A DNA stretch of 64,000 nt from Rachicladosporium sp. CCFEE 5018 (Eukaryota; Ascomycota; Dothideomycetes; Cladosporiales; Cladosporiaceae). Below the pieces are notes generated by a model that was given only the letters and a program-made list of their open reading frames with translations, had not been told where the DNA came from and made no database searches. Where the stretch lies: assembly GCA_002077045.2 (NCBI GenBank), contig KZ111142.1, forward strand, positions 406,531 through 470,530, in the 5' to 3' direction. The translations under genes and the position numbers were made by a program. How positions within the stretch are numbered: the first letter of the stretch is position 1; each line of letters starts with the position of its first letter. This document shows, one piece after another, positions 30,295 through 39,811 of this stretch.

Positions 30295-30912
30295 TCATTC
30301 CACAAGCCCCTGCCCCCTCAACCTCTCGATCTCTCGCTCCCGCTCCTCCCTCTCCTTCTCGGGCAGATCGTCCCCGAAATCGACGTACTCGAACCACCCC
30401 CCCGCATCTCCCTCCTGCCAGTCCGTGAAGTCCCGAAAATCCATATTCGCCAGCTCTAAATTGACGAACATGGAGTGCACTTTCTCCCAAGGTAACCTTA
30501 CCTTATCGAATCTGTCAGTCAGAACAATATCGTCTTCGTCGTCTACCTCGTCGTCGACGTGTCGCTCGAGCAGGACCGCCGTGCCGGTTCGAAGGCCCTC
30601 CTCATCGATGACAATGAACTGCGCAGTCGGTGTGCCAGCCTTGGTCGTTTCACCGAGTCCGCGGGTGATTTCTAGCATGTAAGACTCCAGGTCGGGGATG
30701 GTTGCGTTGGTCCAGGCGTTCTCGAAGTTCTGCGGCAAGGGAACGAGAGTGGGTGGTAAGGGGTTGGCTTCGAGTTCGTAGGCGTTGCGGGTTGTGACTG
30801 CGTAGAAGTTGAAGCTGCCGGAGTCGAATTGCCAGTCGCGGAGCGTTGTGAGGGCGAGATGCAGGCGTTTGTGGTCCAGGAGAGCGGCGGTGAGGAACAG
30901 GAGGCCGGTCAT
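30295..30912 (-). CDS. Tandem triplet member 3, DUF6924-like protein
   Basis: 205 residues, single exon, start ATG 30912 (MTGLLFLTAALLDHKRLHLA). Conserved blocks: LTTLRDWQFDSGS, AVTTRNAYELEA, PLPQNFENAWTNATIPDLES, QFIVIDEEGLRTGTAVLLER, SMFVNLELANMDFRDFTDW, and the end EIERLRGQGLVE. It has an extra acidic insert (HVDDEVDDEDDIV) absent from the other two. Its promoter carries the same TGCTGCCTA motif as its siblings. The next gene upstream is xanthine dehydrogenase, divergently transcribed across ~680 bases; I see no functional link beyond position. Confidence 0.78.
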   Translation of the reverse strand: MTGLLFLTAALLDHKRLHLALTTLRDWQFDSGSFNFYAVTTRNAYELEANPLPPTLVPLPQNFENAWTNATIPDLESYMLEITRGLGETTKAGTPTAQFIVIDEEGLRTGTAVLLERHVDDEVDDEDDIVLTDRFDKVRLPWEKVHSMFVNLELANMDFRDFTDWQEGDAGGWFEYVDFGDDLPEKEREEREREIERLRGQGLVE

Positions 30913-31115
30913 GTTGAGACGTTGTTGTGCTCGAAAGGTAGGGCCCTCGATCGAGAGGATGGAATGGAAGAATGAAGATGGAAGAAGACTTATTGCTCGT
31001 TACCTGAATAGCATTCATCGCGACTTCGATGGACTGTTGTACGTGCGGACTGTTGACTTTGCAGCTAGTGATCCTCTGTCTATTGGTGGCGAGGACCATT
31101 GGTGCGGAGAGGCAT

Positions 31116-31124
31116 TGCTGCCTA
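31116..31124 (-). promoter_or_regulatory. Shared promoter motif, triplet gene 3
   Basis: The same 9-mer, 204 bases upstream of the gene-3 ATG, again with a CCAAT box (CCATTGG on plus) a short way nearer to the gene. Confidence 0.5.
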
Positions 31125-31363
31125 TCCTGCGAGGCTACTTCAACGAAGCTTACTCCACTTCGTAGATACACGCCTCTGCGCAATGCATCTTGCAACAACT
31201 CATCATACAAGCGTGTTTTGTTCATGTGAGAAAAGGGGTGTTACTCTTATGCCATCGATCGGAGGTCAGCGAGGATGCCAAGGCGGCCAGTGATTGCTTC
31301 TTTGACACAGATCGATTCCGCCCCGCTGTCCCACACTTCACGCCTTCGGTCAGATGCGCTGCA

Positions 31364-31370
31364 AGATAAG
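31364..31370 (+). promoter_or_regulatory. GATA site in the XDH promoter
   Basis: AGATAAG matches HGATAR, the core bound by fungal AreA/NIT2 nitrogen regulators, about 225 bases upstream of the XDH start codon. A second site lies nearer the gene. Xanthine dehydrogenase genes of ascomycetes are known to be under nitrogen and purine control; binding here is inferred. Confidence 0.45.
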
Positions 31371-31434
31371 GACGATGCAATGCCCACTCAGGCATTGCGA
31401 AGGTAGGTATTACTTTCTTTCCTTTCATCTCTCA

Positions 31435-31440
31435 TGATAA
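31435..31440 (+). promoter_or_regulatory. Second GATA site in the XDH promoter
   Basis: TGATAA, an HGATAR match about 155 bases upstream of the XDH ATG. Paired GATA sites are typical of AreA-dependent promoters. Confidence 0.4.
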
Positions 31441-31592
31441 CGTCAATTTCGACATCGCCAAATTGACAGTTGCATTCCTTGGGGTGAAGCCACTGACTGC
31501 ACCGAGAGGAGCATCACCGAGTGCAGAGCCACTGCGTTTTGGTGCTATTATAGCCCAATCGATTGTACGCGACTTCAACAACTTCGCGGACA

Positions 31593-34500
31593 ATGGCGCC
31601 CGGTCTGCTTGTGTCCGAGCCGGCGGTCGACCCTTCCCAGACTCGCTCCCTCGGCGCCATCACTGAAGAGTGGCACGACACCATCGTCTTCTACCTGAAC
31701 GGCACGAAGGTCTCGCTCGACACCGCAGACCCAGAGATCACCCTCCTTGAGTATCTCCGAGGTATCGGCCTAACAGGTACCAAGCTTGGCTGTAAGGAAG
31801 GTGGCTGCGGCGCGTGTACAGTGGTAGTATCGCAGTACAATCCGACCACGAAGAAAATCTACCATGCAAGTACGAACGCATGCCTGGCACCGCTGGTCAG
31901 TGTGGATGGAAAGCATGTTATTACGGTCGAGGGCATCGGGAAGGTGGACAAGCCACATCCAGTGCAGGAGAGGATCGCCAAGGGGAACGGCAGTCAGTGT
32001 GGATTCTGCACTCCTGGCATAGTGATGAGCGCGTATGCATTGCTGAGGAATCATGACAACCCCACCGAGCAAGAGGTGGAGGAGGCGTTCGATGGCAACT
32101 TGTGTCGGTGCACCGGGTACAGACCCATACTGGATGCAGCGCAGACGTTCAGCGCGAAGCGGAGTTGTGGTATGAGCAGTGCAAACGGTGGCAGTGGATG
32201 TTGCATGGAGAACGGAGGCAGCAATGGGTGTGGTGGCAAGAAGGTGGATGGAGAAGATCAGCCAATTAAGAGGTTCACACCACCAGGTTTCATTGAGTAC
32301 AACAAGGATACCGAGTTAATCTTCCCGCCTGCGCTGAAGAAGCACGACTTCAGACCACTGGCATTTGGCAACAAGCGGAAACGATGGTTCAGACCCACAA
32401 AACTCGATCAGCTGCTGGAGCTGAAGTCAGCATATCCAAGTGCAAAGCTGATAGGCGGTAGCACCGAGACGCAGATCGAGGTCAAGTTCAAGGCGATGAG
32501 CTATACGCACTCTGTATACATGGGCGATATTGTGGAGCTGCGGCAATACAAGTTCAAGGACGATCATCTTGAGGTCGGTGCAAACATTACACTCACTGAT
32601 CTCGAGGATCTGTCAAAGCAGGCTGTGGAGCGATATGGAGCTCACGCTGGCCAGCCCTTTCAAGCCATCTACCATCAGCTACGCTACTTCGCCGGTAGAC
32701 AGATTAGGAATGTTGGCACGCCTGCCGGTAATCTCGCCACTGCGTCGCCAATCTCAGATCTAAATCCTGTGCTTGTGGCTGTCAATGCCACGCTGGTCGC
32801 CATGAGCGTCCATGAGACGATCGAGATTCCCATGAGCGAGTTCTTCAAAGGCTATCGCATCACTGCGCTCCCTCCCGATGCCATCATTGCGGCAATCAGA
32901 ATCCCAGTATTTGGCAAGGGCGAGTATATGCGAGCGTACAAGCAAGCAAAGCGGAAGGATGATGATATTGCAATCGTCAACTCCGCCCTACGTGTCAAGC
33001 TCTCAGACGATAATGTAGTTGAGGACTGCTCGCTGGTCTACGGAGGCATGGCGCCGATCACCACTGCAGCCAAGAAAGCCATGGCATGGCTCAGAGGCAA
33101 GACCTTTACCGATCCAAAGACTCTCGAGGGCGTCATGTCCGAGCTGGAACAAGACTTCGATCTCCGCTTCGGCGTACCAGGTGGTATGGCAACTTATCGC
33201 AAGACTCTCGCGTTGGGCTTCTTCTACCGATTCTACCATGAGATCCTCTCTACGCTCCCGTCTGCTCAGAAGCAAGAGATCGATCAGGACTGTATCGAGG
33301 AGATTGAGCGCGAGATCAGTAAGGGCACTAAGGATCACACTGTCGGTGAGGCGTACGAGCAGAAGATTCTTGGCAAGGAGCGACCGCATGTAGCGGCTAT
33401 GAAGCAATGCACAGGTGAAGCACAGTACACCGACGACATTCCGCTGCAGAAGAATGAGCTCTACGGCTGCCTGGTGCTTTCTCAGAGAGCACATGCGAAG
33501 ATTGTCTCTGTCGACTCAGCGCCTGCCCTGGATCTTCCCGGCGTAGCAGCCTACGTCGACCACAATGATCTGCCTAACAAGGAGGCGAATTGGTGGGGCG
33601 CGCCAGTCTGTGACGAGACCTTCTTCGCCGTAGACGAAGTCTTCACACATGGTCAGCCTATCGGTGTGGTCCTCGGCACTTCCGCAAAGGTAGCCGAAGC
33701 CGGCGCCCGCGCGGTGAAGGTCGTGTACGAGGATCTGCCAGCTATCTTCACGATCGAAGAAGCGATCGAGAAGGAGAGTTACTTCGATCACTACCGCTTC
33801 ATCAACAACGGCGATGTCGACAAGGCGTTCGCCGAATCTGATCACGTCTTTACTGGTGTGGCGAGAATGGGTGGACAGGAACACTTCTATCTGGAGACCA
33901 ACGCTGCGGTGGCGATTCCAAAGCCTGAGGACGGGGAGATGGAGATCTGGTCTTCGACGCAGAATCCTAGTGAGACACAGGCATATGTTGCACAGGTCAC
34001 GGGCGTGGCGGCGAACAAGATCGTGTCGAAGGTGAAGAGACTTGGCGGTGGTTTTGGTGGCAAGGAGACGAGGAGTATTCAGCTGGCTGCTATTTGCGCT
34101 ATTGCGGCGAAGAAAGTGCAAAGGCCTGTGAGATGCATGCTGAATCGAGATGAAGATATCTTGACGAGTGGGCAGCGACATCCGTTCCTTGCAAGGTGGA
34201 AGGTGGCGGTGAACAAGGATGGTATGCTACAGGCGCTTGATGCGGACGTCTTCAACAACGGAGGCTGGAGTCAAGACTTGTCTGGCGCTGTCGTCGATCG
34301 CGCACTAAGCCACATCGATGGCTGCTACAAGATCCCCAACGTCTTCGTCCGCGGTCGCATCGCAAAGACCAACACGGTCAGCAACACCGCTTTCCGAGGT
34401 TTTGGCGGACCACAGGGCATGTTCATCGCAGAGACGTACATGGAGGAAATTGCAGATCACCTCAAGATCCCTGTCGAGGAGCTGCGACAGAAGAACATGT

Positions 34501-35663
34501 ACAAGACCAACGAACCCACGCACTTCAAGCAAGAGCTCAAAGACTGGTACGTCCCGTTGATGTACAAGCAAGTACTTGAAGAAAGCAAGTACGCCCAACG
34601 CCGAGCGGAAATCGAAACCTTCAACAAAGAGCACAAGTGGAAGAAACGCGGTCTCTCCATCATTCCAACCAAATTCGGCATTTCCTTCACAGCTCTCTTC
34701 CTTAATCAAGCCGGCGCGCTGGTGCACATCTACCACGATGGCTCCGTGCTGGTAGCCCACGGCGGCACTGAAATGGGTCAAGGTCTCCACACGAAGATGA
34801 CCATGATCGCCGCCGAAGCGCTGTGCGTGCCGCAGGAGAACGTCTACATCTCCGAGACGGCGACGAACACTGTGGCCAACACTTCCTCAACCGCTGCGTC
34901 CGCTTCGTCGGACCTGAACGGCTACGCGATCTGGAATGCTTGCGAGCAGTTGAATGAGCGCCTGGCGCCCTTCCGCGAGAAGCTGGGTAAGGACGCGACG
35001 ATGAAGGAGTTAGCGCACGCAGCGTACTTCGATCGCGTTAATCTGTCCGCGAACGGGTTCTACAAGACGCCCGATATCGGGTACGTGTGGGGTCCCAACA
35101 CTGGGCAGATGTTCTTCTACTTCACGCAGGGTGTTGCGGCCGCGGAAGTCGAGATCGACTGTTTGACTGGCGACTGGACGACGCGGAGGGCGGATATCAA
35201 GATGGACGTTGGACGGTCGATCAATCCTGCGATCGACTACGGACAGATCGAGGGAGCTTTCGTGCAGGGTTTGGGTTTGTTCACGATGGAAGAGAGTCTT
35301 TGGCATCGCGCGAGCGGGTCAATCTTCACCCGCGGCCCAGGCGCGTATAAGATCCCCGGCTTCCGCGACATACCCCAGGAGTTCAACGTTAGTCTGCTGA
35401 AGGATGTGAACTGGGAAAATCTGCGCACCATTCAGCGGAGTCGCGGTGTCGGCGAGCCGCCGCTTTTCCTGGGAAGCTGCGTCTTCTTCGCTATTAGGGA
35501 TGCGCTGAAGGCTGCGAGGAAGGAGTGGGGTGTTGAGGATTTGCTGAGTTTGAGGAGCCCGGCTACGGTTGAGAGGATCCGGAATTCGGTCGAGGATCCG
35601 ATATTGAAGAGGGCGGAGGTTAGGGCGAAGGAGGGGGAGAAGAGTTTCTTCGTTAGTATTTAG
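31593..35663 (+). CDS. XDH: Xanthine dehydrogenase (purine hydroxylase I)
   Basis: Oxidises hypoxanthine to xanthine and xanthine to urate with NAD+, the entry to purine use as nitrogen source; cytosolic homodimer. Intronless, 1356 residues from ATG 31593, the usual family length. N-terminal [2Fe-2S] domain: LGCKEGGCGACTVVV (first Cys near residue 67); second cluster domain: QCGFCTPG and GNLCRCTGYRPI. A Cys/Gly-rich linker follows (SSANGGSGCCMENGGSNGCG). The FAD domain shows LIGGSTETQIEVKFK and TPAGNLATASPISDLNPVLV. The molybdopterin domains show GQEHFYLETNAA, RLGGGFGGKETRS, AFRGFGGPQGM, GGTEMGQGLHTKM and, near residue 1286, GVGEPPLFLG with the catalytic Glu. The arginine of FRGFGGPQ favours purine substrates over aldehydes. 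Confidence 0.96.
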   Translation: MAPGLLVSEPAVDPSQTRSLGAITEEWHDTIVFYLNGTKVSLDTADPEITLLEYLRGIGLTGTKLGCKEGGCGACTVVVSQYNPTTKKIYHASTNACLAPLVSVDGKHVITVEGIGKVDKPHPVQERIAKGNGSQCGFCTPGIVMSAYALLRNHDNPTEQEVEEAFDGNLCRCTGYRPILDAAQTFSAKRSCGMSSANGGSGCCMENGGSNGCGGKKVDGEDQPIKRFTPPGFIEYNKDTELIFPPALKKHDFRPLAFGNKRKRWFRPTKLDQLLELKSAYPSAKLIGGSTETQIEVKFKAMSYTHSVYMGDIVELRQYKFKDDHLEVGANITLTDLEDLSKQAVERYGAHAGQPFQAIYHQLRYFAGRQIRNVGTPAGNLATASPISDLNPVLVAVNATLVAMSVHETIEIPMSEFFKGYRITALPPDAIIAAIRIPVFGKGEYMRAYKQAKRKDDDIAIVNSALRVKLSDDNVVEDCSLVYGGMAPITTAAKKAMAWLRGKTFTDPKTLEGVMSELEQDFDLRFGVPGGMATYRKTLALGFFYRFYHEILSTLPSAQKQEIDQDCIEEIEREISKGTKDHTVGEAYEQKILGKERPHVAAMKQCTGEAQYTDDIPLQKNELYGCLVLSQRAHAKIVSVDSAPALDLPGVAAYVDHNDLPNKEANWWGAPVCDETFFAVDEVFTHGQPIGVVLGTSAKVAEAGARAVKVVYEDLPAIFTIEEAIEKESYFDHYRFINNGDVDKAFAESDHVFTGVARMGGQEHFYLETNAAVAIPKPEDGEMEIWSSTQNPSETQAYVAQVTGVAANKIVSKVKRLGGGFGGKETRSIQLAAICAIAAKKVQRPVRCMLNRDEDILTSGQRHPFLARWKVAVNKDGMLQALDADVFNNGGWSQDLSGAVVDRALSHIDGCYKIPNVFVRGRIAKTNTVSNTAFRGFGGPQGMFIAETYMEEIADHLKIPVEELRQKNMYKTNEPTHFKQELKDWYVPLMYKQVLEESKYAQRRAEIETFNKEHKWKKRGLSIIPTKFGISFTALFLNQAGALVHIYHDGSVLVAHGGTEMGQGLHTKMTMIAAEALCVPQENVYISETATNTVANTSSTAASASSDLNGYAIWNACEQLNERLAPFREKLGKDATMKELAHAAYFDRVNLSANGFYKTPDIGYVWGPNTGQMFFYFTQGVAAAEVEIDCLTGDWTTRRADIKMDVGRSINPAIDYGQIEGAFVQGLGLFTMEESLWHRASGSIFTRGPGAYKIPGFRDIPQEFNVSLLKDVNWENLRTIQRSRGVGEPPLFLGSCVFFAIRDALKAARKEWGVEDLLSLRSPATVERIRNSVEDPILKRAEVRAKEGEKSFFVSI

Positions 35664-36397
35664 AATGGCGAGCGAGGTTGATTTATGATATTGTATGTTC
35701 TTGTTCCATGTCGCCCTCGCATCATCTGCTTTCGAGAACGGCATGCGTTGTGGCACCGCGGCACATATACCGTCTCCTGTCTGGCATATGTTACTACCCA
35801 TAGGCATCTATCGGGGAAAAAGCAGATGGGACATGTCACATTGATATGCAGTGTAACATTGCTCTGCCGGAATAGATACTGTAAGGAAATTAGGTTTGAC
35901 CTGCAGAACAAGGTTTGATCTGCACCAGGCTTGACCGCAGGTGCAAATTATATAAGTTTTATCACAAGATATTGAGTCCTTATTTCGCCCTTGTTGCAGT
36001 GTCCTTCTATCGAACGTTCTGTAGCGACGACCAAACTCACTGACTACGCTCGCTGTTCCTCACCTATGGCACCTCCAAGAGTGCATCAACGAAGGTCGTT
36101 CGCATCTGGTCGCGTTGTGCTCCAGACGGAACCCTGCGCAAGCCACAAACCTCTCCAGCTCCGAGCTAGGTGGTGGTTTCTGGCCAGGCTCAATTCAAGG
36201 ACATCGTCACACCCTGCTCCTTGCAGCACCCTATGATAATTCTGGGTCGACCGTCCAGTCAAGCGCCACTGGCCGTAGAGGGTTTCTAGAGCCCCGGCAC
36301 TATGCAAGCCATGCTGCTCCATGGCAGACTAAGGTAAGTACTGCAGTCGTCTCGCACCTTTGTCATTCTCAGTCTCTTCTCGCTCCCACTCGCAGTC
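35664..36397. other. Intergenic
   Basis: Between XDH and the Thr/Val-rich secreted-protein locus. An AT-rich stretch with TATATAAGT-like bases near 35.95 kb may be core promoter. A short upstream exon ending near 36332 (GTAAGT donor, CTCGCAG acceptor just before 36398) is possible in the 5' leader of the next gene. Confidence 0.4.
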
Positions 36398-37095
36398 ATG
36401 TCCTTCTTCCTCGTCACCCTGTTGACATTCTGTCATGTCTGGCAAGCACTCGCAACAACTACAACAAGCACAGTGCCGATCTGCTCGCAGTGTTACTACC
36501 ATAGTCGTTGGAACCTCGACTGTCACGGTCACAGTGCCTACCACCAGCACAGTGGTACTGGTTGCAAAGCGAGGGGAATCAGAGGTTACAGCCGTGAGTA
36601 TCAGTATCACTCACCAAAATGACAGATGCTGAAATAGGATAGGCCGCAGTAGTCGCACGCGCAGACACTTCGGCAAGCGTCTTGTCCTCACTCGCCGCCC
36701 AGGCCCGGTCCATTATAAGCACAGCGTGCAGCTGCATCGAGAAGCCAGTGCCGTGTGTCACGGTCACAGCCACGACCACACGACAGACCATAGTTACACG
36801 CACGGCAACATTCACGGCGACGGCTACTGTCGTCTCGACCAGCGTGGCCAATGTCCAGGCGACTGCTACGTCGTTCATCACGCAAATCATTTCGACGACA
36901 GTAACAGCAATAGCCACGGCAGACATCGCGACAACGACGACCCTCTCCGTTGCAGCCGTCACCACTTGTGCAAACCCGACACAGACTTTTGCCCTCCAAG
37001 TCAACTCGGGTGGAAGCAAGGGGTCGTACCTCCACGAGAACGAATATGCTGGTCTGCTCGCTGATCTCACTTGGAAGTATTTCTTAGCTCACTGA
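36398..37095 (+). CDS. Thr/Val-rich secreted or wall protein, gene model unsettled
   Basis: The 3' half is firm: intron 36594-36642 (GTGAGT...GGATAG) joins VAKRGESEVTA to AAVVARADTSASVLSSLAAQ and then ACSCIEKPVPCVTVTATTT plus a long Thr/Val/Ala repeat-like part, ending AGLLADLTWKYFLAH. The 5' half is the problem. ATG 36398 starts a convincing signal peptide (MSFFLVTLLTFCHVWQALAT) one frame away from SVTTIVVGTSTVTVTVPTTS, which belongs to the rest. An ATG at 36435 is in the right frame but lacks a signal. Either a one-base indel near 36.46-36.49 kb or a 37-base intron (donor after TTC T, acceptor CAACAAG) would join them. Such Thr/Val-rich proteins are common at fungal cell surfaces. Function unknown. 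Confidence 0.5.
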
Positions 37096-37287
37096 CTGCG
37101 ATCTGACGTCCATGGCTCCTTGTAGTCTAAGTTGGGTCGTGCCTGCCGCCAGTGTGAACAGCCACTTGTCACTTCCACAGACTTCATCCCACGGAACTCG
37201 CTACGCGAAGTTTGCGACCGGCAATCTGCGATTCAGGAGTTGCAATATACTTTTGCCGAGTTCAGCCACTGCTAGTCACTCGCGGCG

Positions 37288-38091
37288 ATGATATTCCCAG
37301 GCACGAAATCGACTGGAGGTCGTCGTGGTCGCTCGAAAGAGGTGGCTCAGCACCTGGAAACTGATTCCATCGACACCGCTCTCATAATTAGCGTCCAAGG
37401 CCTGCCTCCGGAGCTGTTCGATATCATTAGAGACTACACACTTCATACAGAGCTTACCGGCCGTCGGATTATCAGCATTGATACATCCTGGCGCCCACCT
37501 TCACTCCTTCAAGTCAACAGTGCTTCCCGTCGTGTGCATGGAGGAACATACTACGCAACGAACACTTTCGACTTCAGTGGCCTGGACATCACCACGGGCG
37601 TAGCTCTCTGTACCCGCTGGCTCCGCAATCTTGGATCAATCTCCAAAGACCAGATTCGCCACATCCGTTTCGCGTCCAGCTGCCTAGCCCGCTCAACGCC
37701 TCTCGACTGCACTACACTATGGCGTCACCTTCAATACATCGAGTTCACACCTAGGGTGCAAATACGCCTCCAGGATCTTGAGTACTCGGGTGGCACTCAC
37801 CTCGAGGTACAGCTTAGCGAACATTGTGCTGCCTTTGGACAGGAGATCAGAGACGCGCATCCCTCGAGTGACGTGGTGGAGACAAATGAATGGTGGTACT
37901 ACGCATGCAGGAGGGCACAGGCGCAGTTACGGTGGGTTGGACCGGACGGGGTAACAAGGGAGGTGTGGATTTATGGTTGGTGGCATGATGCGCAAAGGGC
38001 ACTGATTGCTGCTGTGGAGATCAGTGCAGGCGAGGGGAGTCGGGAAGAGTGGAGTGTAGGGACGTGGAGGGAGTGCATGGCTTGCGCTTGA
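37288..38091 (+). CDS. LPPELF-type family protein, 267 residues
   Basis: Single-exon gene starting MIFPGTKSTGGRRGRSKEVA. The core is VQGLPPELFDIIRDYTLHTE, then WRPPSLLQVNSASRRVHGGT, YYATNTFDFSGLD, LCTRWLRNLGSISKDQIRHI, and a Trp-rich C-terminus (WVGPDGVTREVWIYGWWHD). The same blocks occur in the gene at 45.4 kb, so the two form a subfamily of the LPxEL proteins in this window. The first block is F-box-like, the second resembles the LLxxCRxIHxEA helix of its relatives. No intron splits the motif here, unlike in the 14-, 16- and 27-kb copies. Function unknown. Confidence 0.72.
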   Translation: MIFPGTKSTGGRRGRSKEVAQHLETDSIDTALIISVQGLPPELFDIIRDYTLHTELTGRRIISIDTSWRPPSLLQVNSASRRVHGGTYYATNTFDFSGLDITTGVALCTRWLRNLGSISKDQIRHIRFASSCLARSTPLDCTTLWRHLQYIEFTPRVQIRLQDLEYSGGTHLEVQLSEHCAAFGQEIRDAHPSSDVVETNEWWYYACRRAQAQLRWVGPDGVTREVWIYGWWHDAQRALIAAVEISAGEGSREEWSVGTWRECMACA

Positions 38092-38847
38092 TCGGATATT
38101 GAGGGAATGAGACGGAAAATGCTCACTGAGGCTGTTGATGGTATGGCTAGTTGTGTGGGCGACCCTTTGTGCAGCTACATAGCTTCTCACAGCTTCTTCT
38201 ATGAAGCGCTAGCGCTGGGTCTGTAAGTCACCTTCAAAGCACTTCACCTCACGGGAACTCAGTGAGCGCTCTGCAGGCGATTCGATGTTCAATCTTCGCT
38301 AGTTGTTTAACTACAGATAGCCATGGAGAAAGTGGGCCAGAGAGTTGATAATACTGCGTTTGCTTCTTATGTGTACTCCCTCCCCCTCTCGTAGAATTTC
38401 GAAAGTATTTGCCACGTCACGTCTGTGATGAAGAGAAACGACAGGAAAAAGAAATCAAGACCTACCCTTGTGCACTCGGACCAGCGCGCCAGACATAGGC
38501 ACGCGGCCGCAGTGCACGACCATTGTGAGGATGGCAGACAAGGCGTGATCGTCATGTGGGCGTCACGCATGCAACATCAAGCACGACGACAAGCGCGAAG
38601 CCAGAGAGCGAAGGTACTCTTGCGAGTTCCTCGTCGAGAGTCAACGGGATCTTCGCTCTCAGGTGTGAGACTGAGAGAGGGTATGGAAGAAGGTTGGACT
38701 TTCGAAGCTTTCACATTTCGGGCATGGCTATGGTGTCCGACCTTGCTCAGCGGAGCGCGATCTCATGCTGTAGTCAAGTCCCATGCTCTTTCACAGTCGA
38801 CGCCCATAGGCAGCTCAAACAGATGCAACTCTGGAATGTTACACCTT
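38092..38847. other. Intergenic
   Basis: Between the 37.3-kb gene and the 3' end of RPL26, which converge. Long plus-strand frames here overlap RPL26 antisense and carry no motif. No gene supported. Confidence 0.55.
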
Positions 38848-39382
38848 TCAAGCCTTCTTCGACGCCTCGCTCTTCTTCTTCGTCGCCTCCCGTCCCTTGG
38901 CAATCCTCTCCAAAATGCTCTCACGATCCTTGTCGATCTTCAACTTCGTGACCTCGACTTTGCTGGGCGCAATGCCGATGGGCACGCTCTGGCCGTTGGA
39001 CTTCTCACGGGTGACGCGCTCGATGTGGATGACGTATTTGAGGCGGTAGCAGGCGACGATCTTGCCCTCGCGGCCTTTGTTGGAGCCGCGCTTGATGATG
39101 ACTTCGTCGTCTTTGCGGAGGGGGATGGAGCGGACCTGTTTGGGGTGTTAGGTTGGAGGTGGAGAGGGGTTGGATTGAAGGGGGAGCGCGGACGTTGTGC
39201 TTTTCCCTAAGTTCTGGAATGTTGTCAGTTCCTGCAATGCGCTCAACATGACTATACAGGCAATGCATACCCTTGGAGAGCGGTGCGCTCATGATCACGC
39301 GGCGCACACTGGAGGGGGCCTGGAAGTGAGCCTTGCGGCTCTTCCGCCGGCTGGAGGAGAGGTTTGTGTTGATCTTCGTCAT
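38848..39382 (-). CDS. RPL26: 60S ribosomal protein L26 (uL24)
   Basis: Structural protein of the large ribosomal subunit near the exit tunnel. Three exons on the minus strand, 39382-39271, 39213-39194 and 39135-38848, introns 57 and 58 bases, give 139 residues. Sequence: MTKINTNLSSSRRKSRKAHF, QAPSSVRRVIMSAPLSKELR, EKHNVRSIPLRKDDEVIIKR, GSNKGREGKIVACYRLKYVI (KOW motif), HIERVTREKSNGQSVPIGIA, then a basic tail. The middle exon is only 20 bases. The second intron begins GTCCGC, a weak donor, and exon 3 begins with the same six bases; protein conservation (HNVRSIPxRKDDEV) fixes this junction. Confidence 0.96.
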
Positions 39383-39811
39383 CTCGGCGGTGTTGACTGA
39401 GGGATTGGGGGTGAGGGAGGTCGTCGATGTCGCTGTCGTAGTCGCCTAACGTTGTCAATGTCGTCCCGCTAGTAAATTCCGAGTGTGTCGAACTTTCGTC
39501 TTGGCGCTCTAGGGTTGCGGAGCAGCGGGATAGGCCCGCGCGCTAGCAAAGATGCTTGGCGGTACTTCCTAGCTTCACGCGCGTGATGGGCGCGTGAGCG
39601 TGGATTGTGCCCGTGGATTTATCGTCTATGTACATGCTCTCGGCCAATTCTGTACTGGCAAGGGACGGATTGCGTAGAGATGGAGAGTCTGGATCAAGCG
39701 TGTATTGGCCGACCGATGCGGCGAAGCTGTGGTGAGCGATGCGACAGTCGCCGTCGTCATCACCTACCTTAGTCGAGACGAACAGGTTGAGGGCAGGGCG
39801 GGCTTTCTGCC
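39383..39811. promoter_or_regulatory. Bidirectional promoter, RPL26 / AT-hook gene
   Basis: A 429-base spacer between two divergent starts. No factor-specific site is named; the plus-strand gene begins in a good context (TGCCATGGCG). Confidence 0.5.

Noticed and set aside
38425..39210. 261-codon plus-strand open frame
   Set aside because: It is antisense to RPL26, whose exons and protein are unmistakable.
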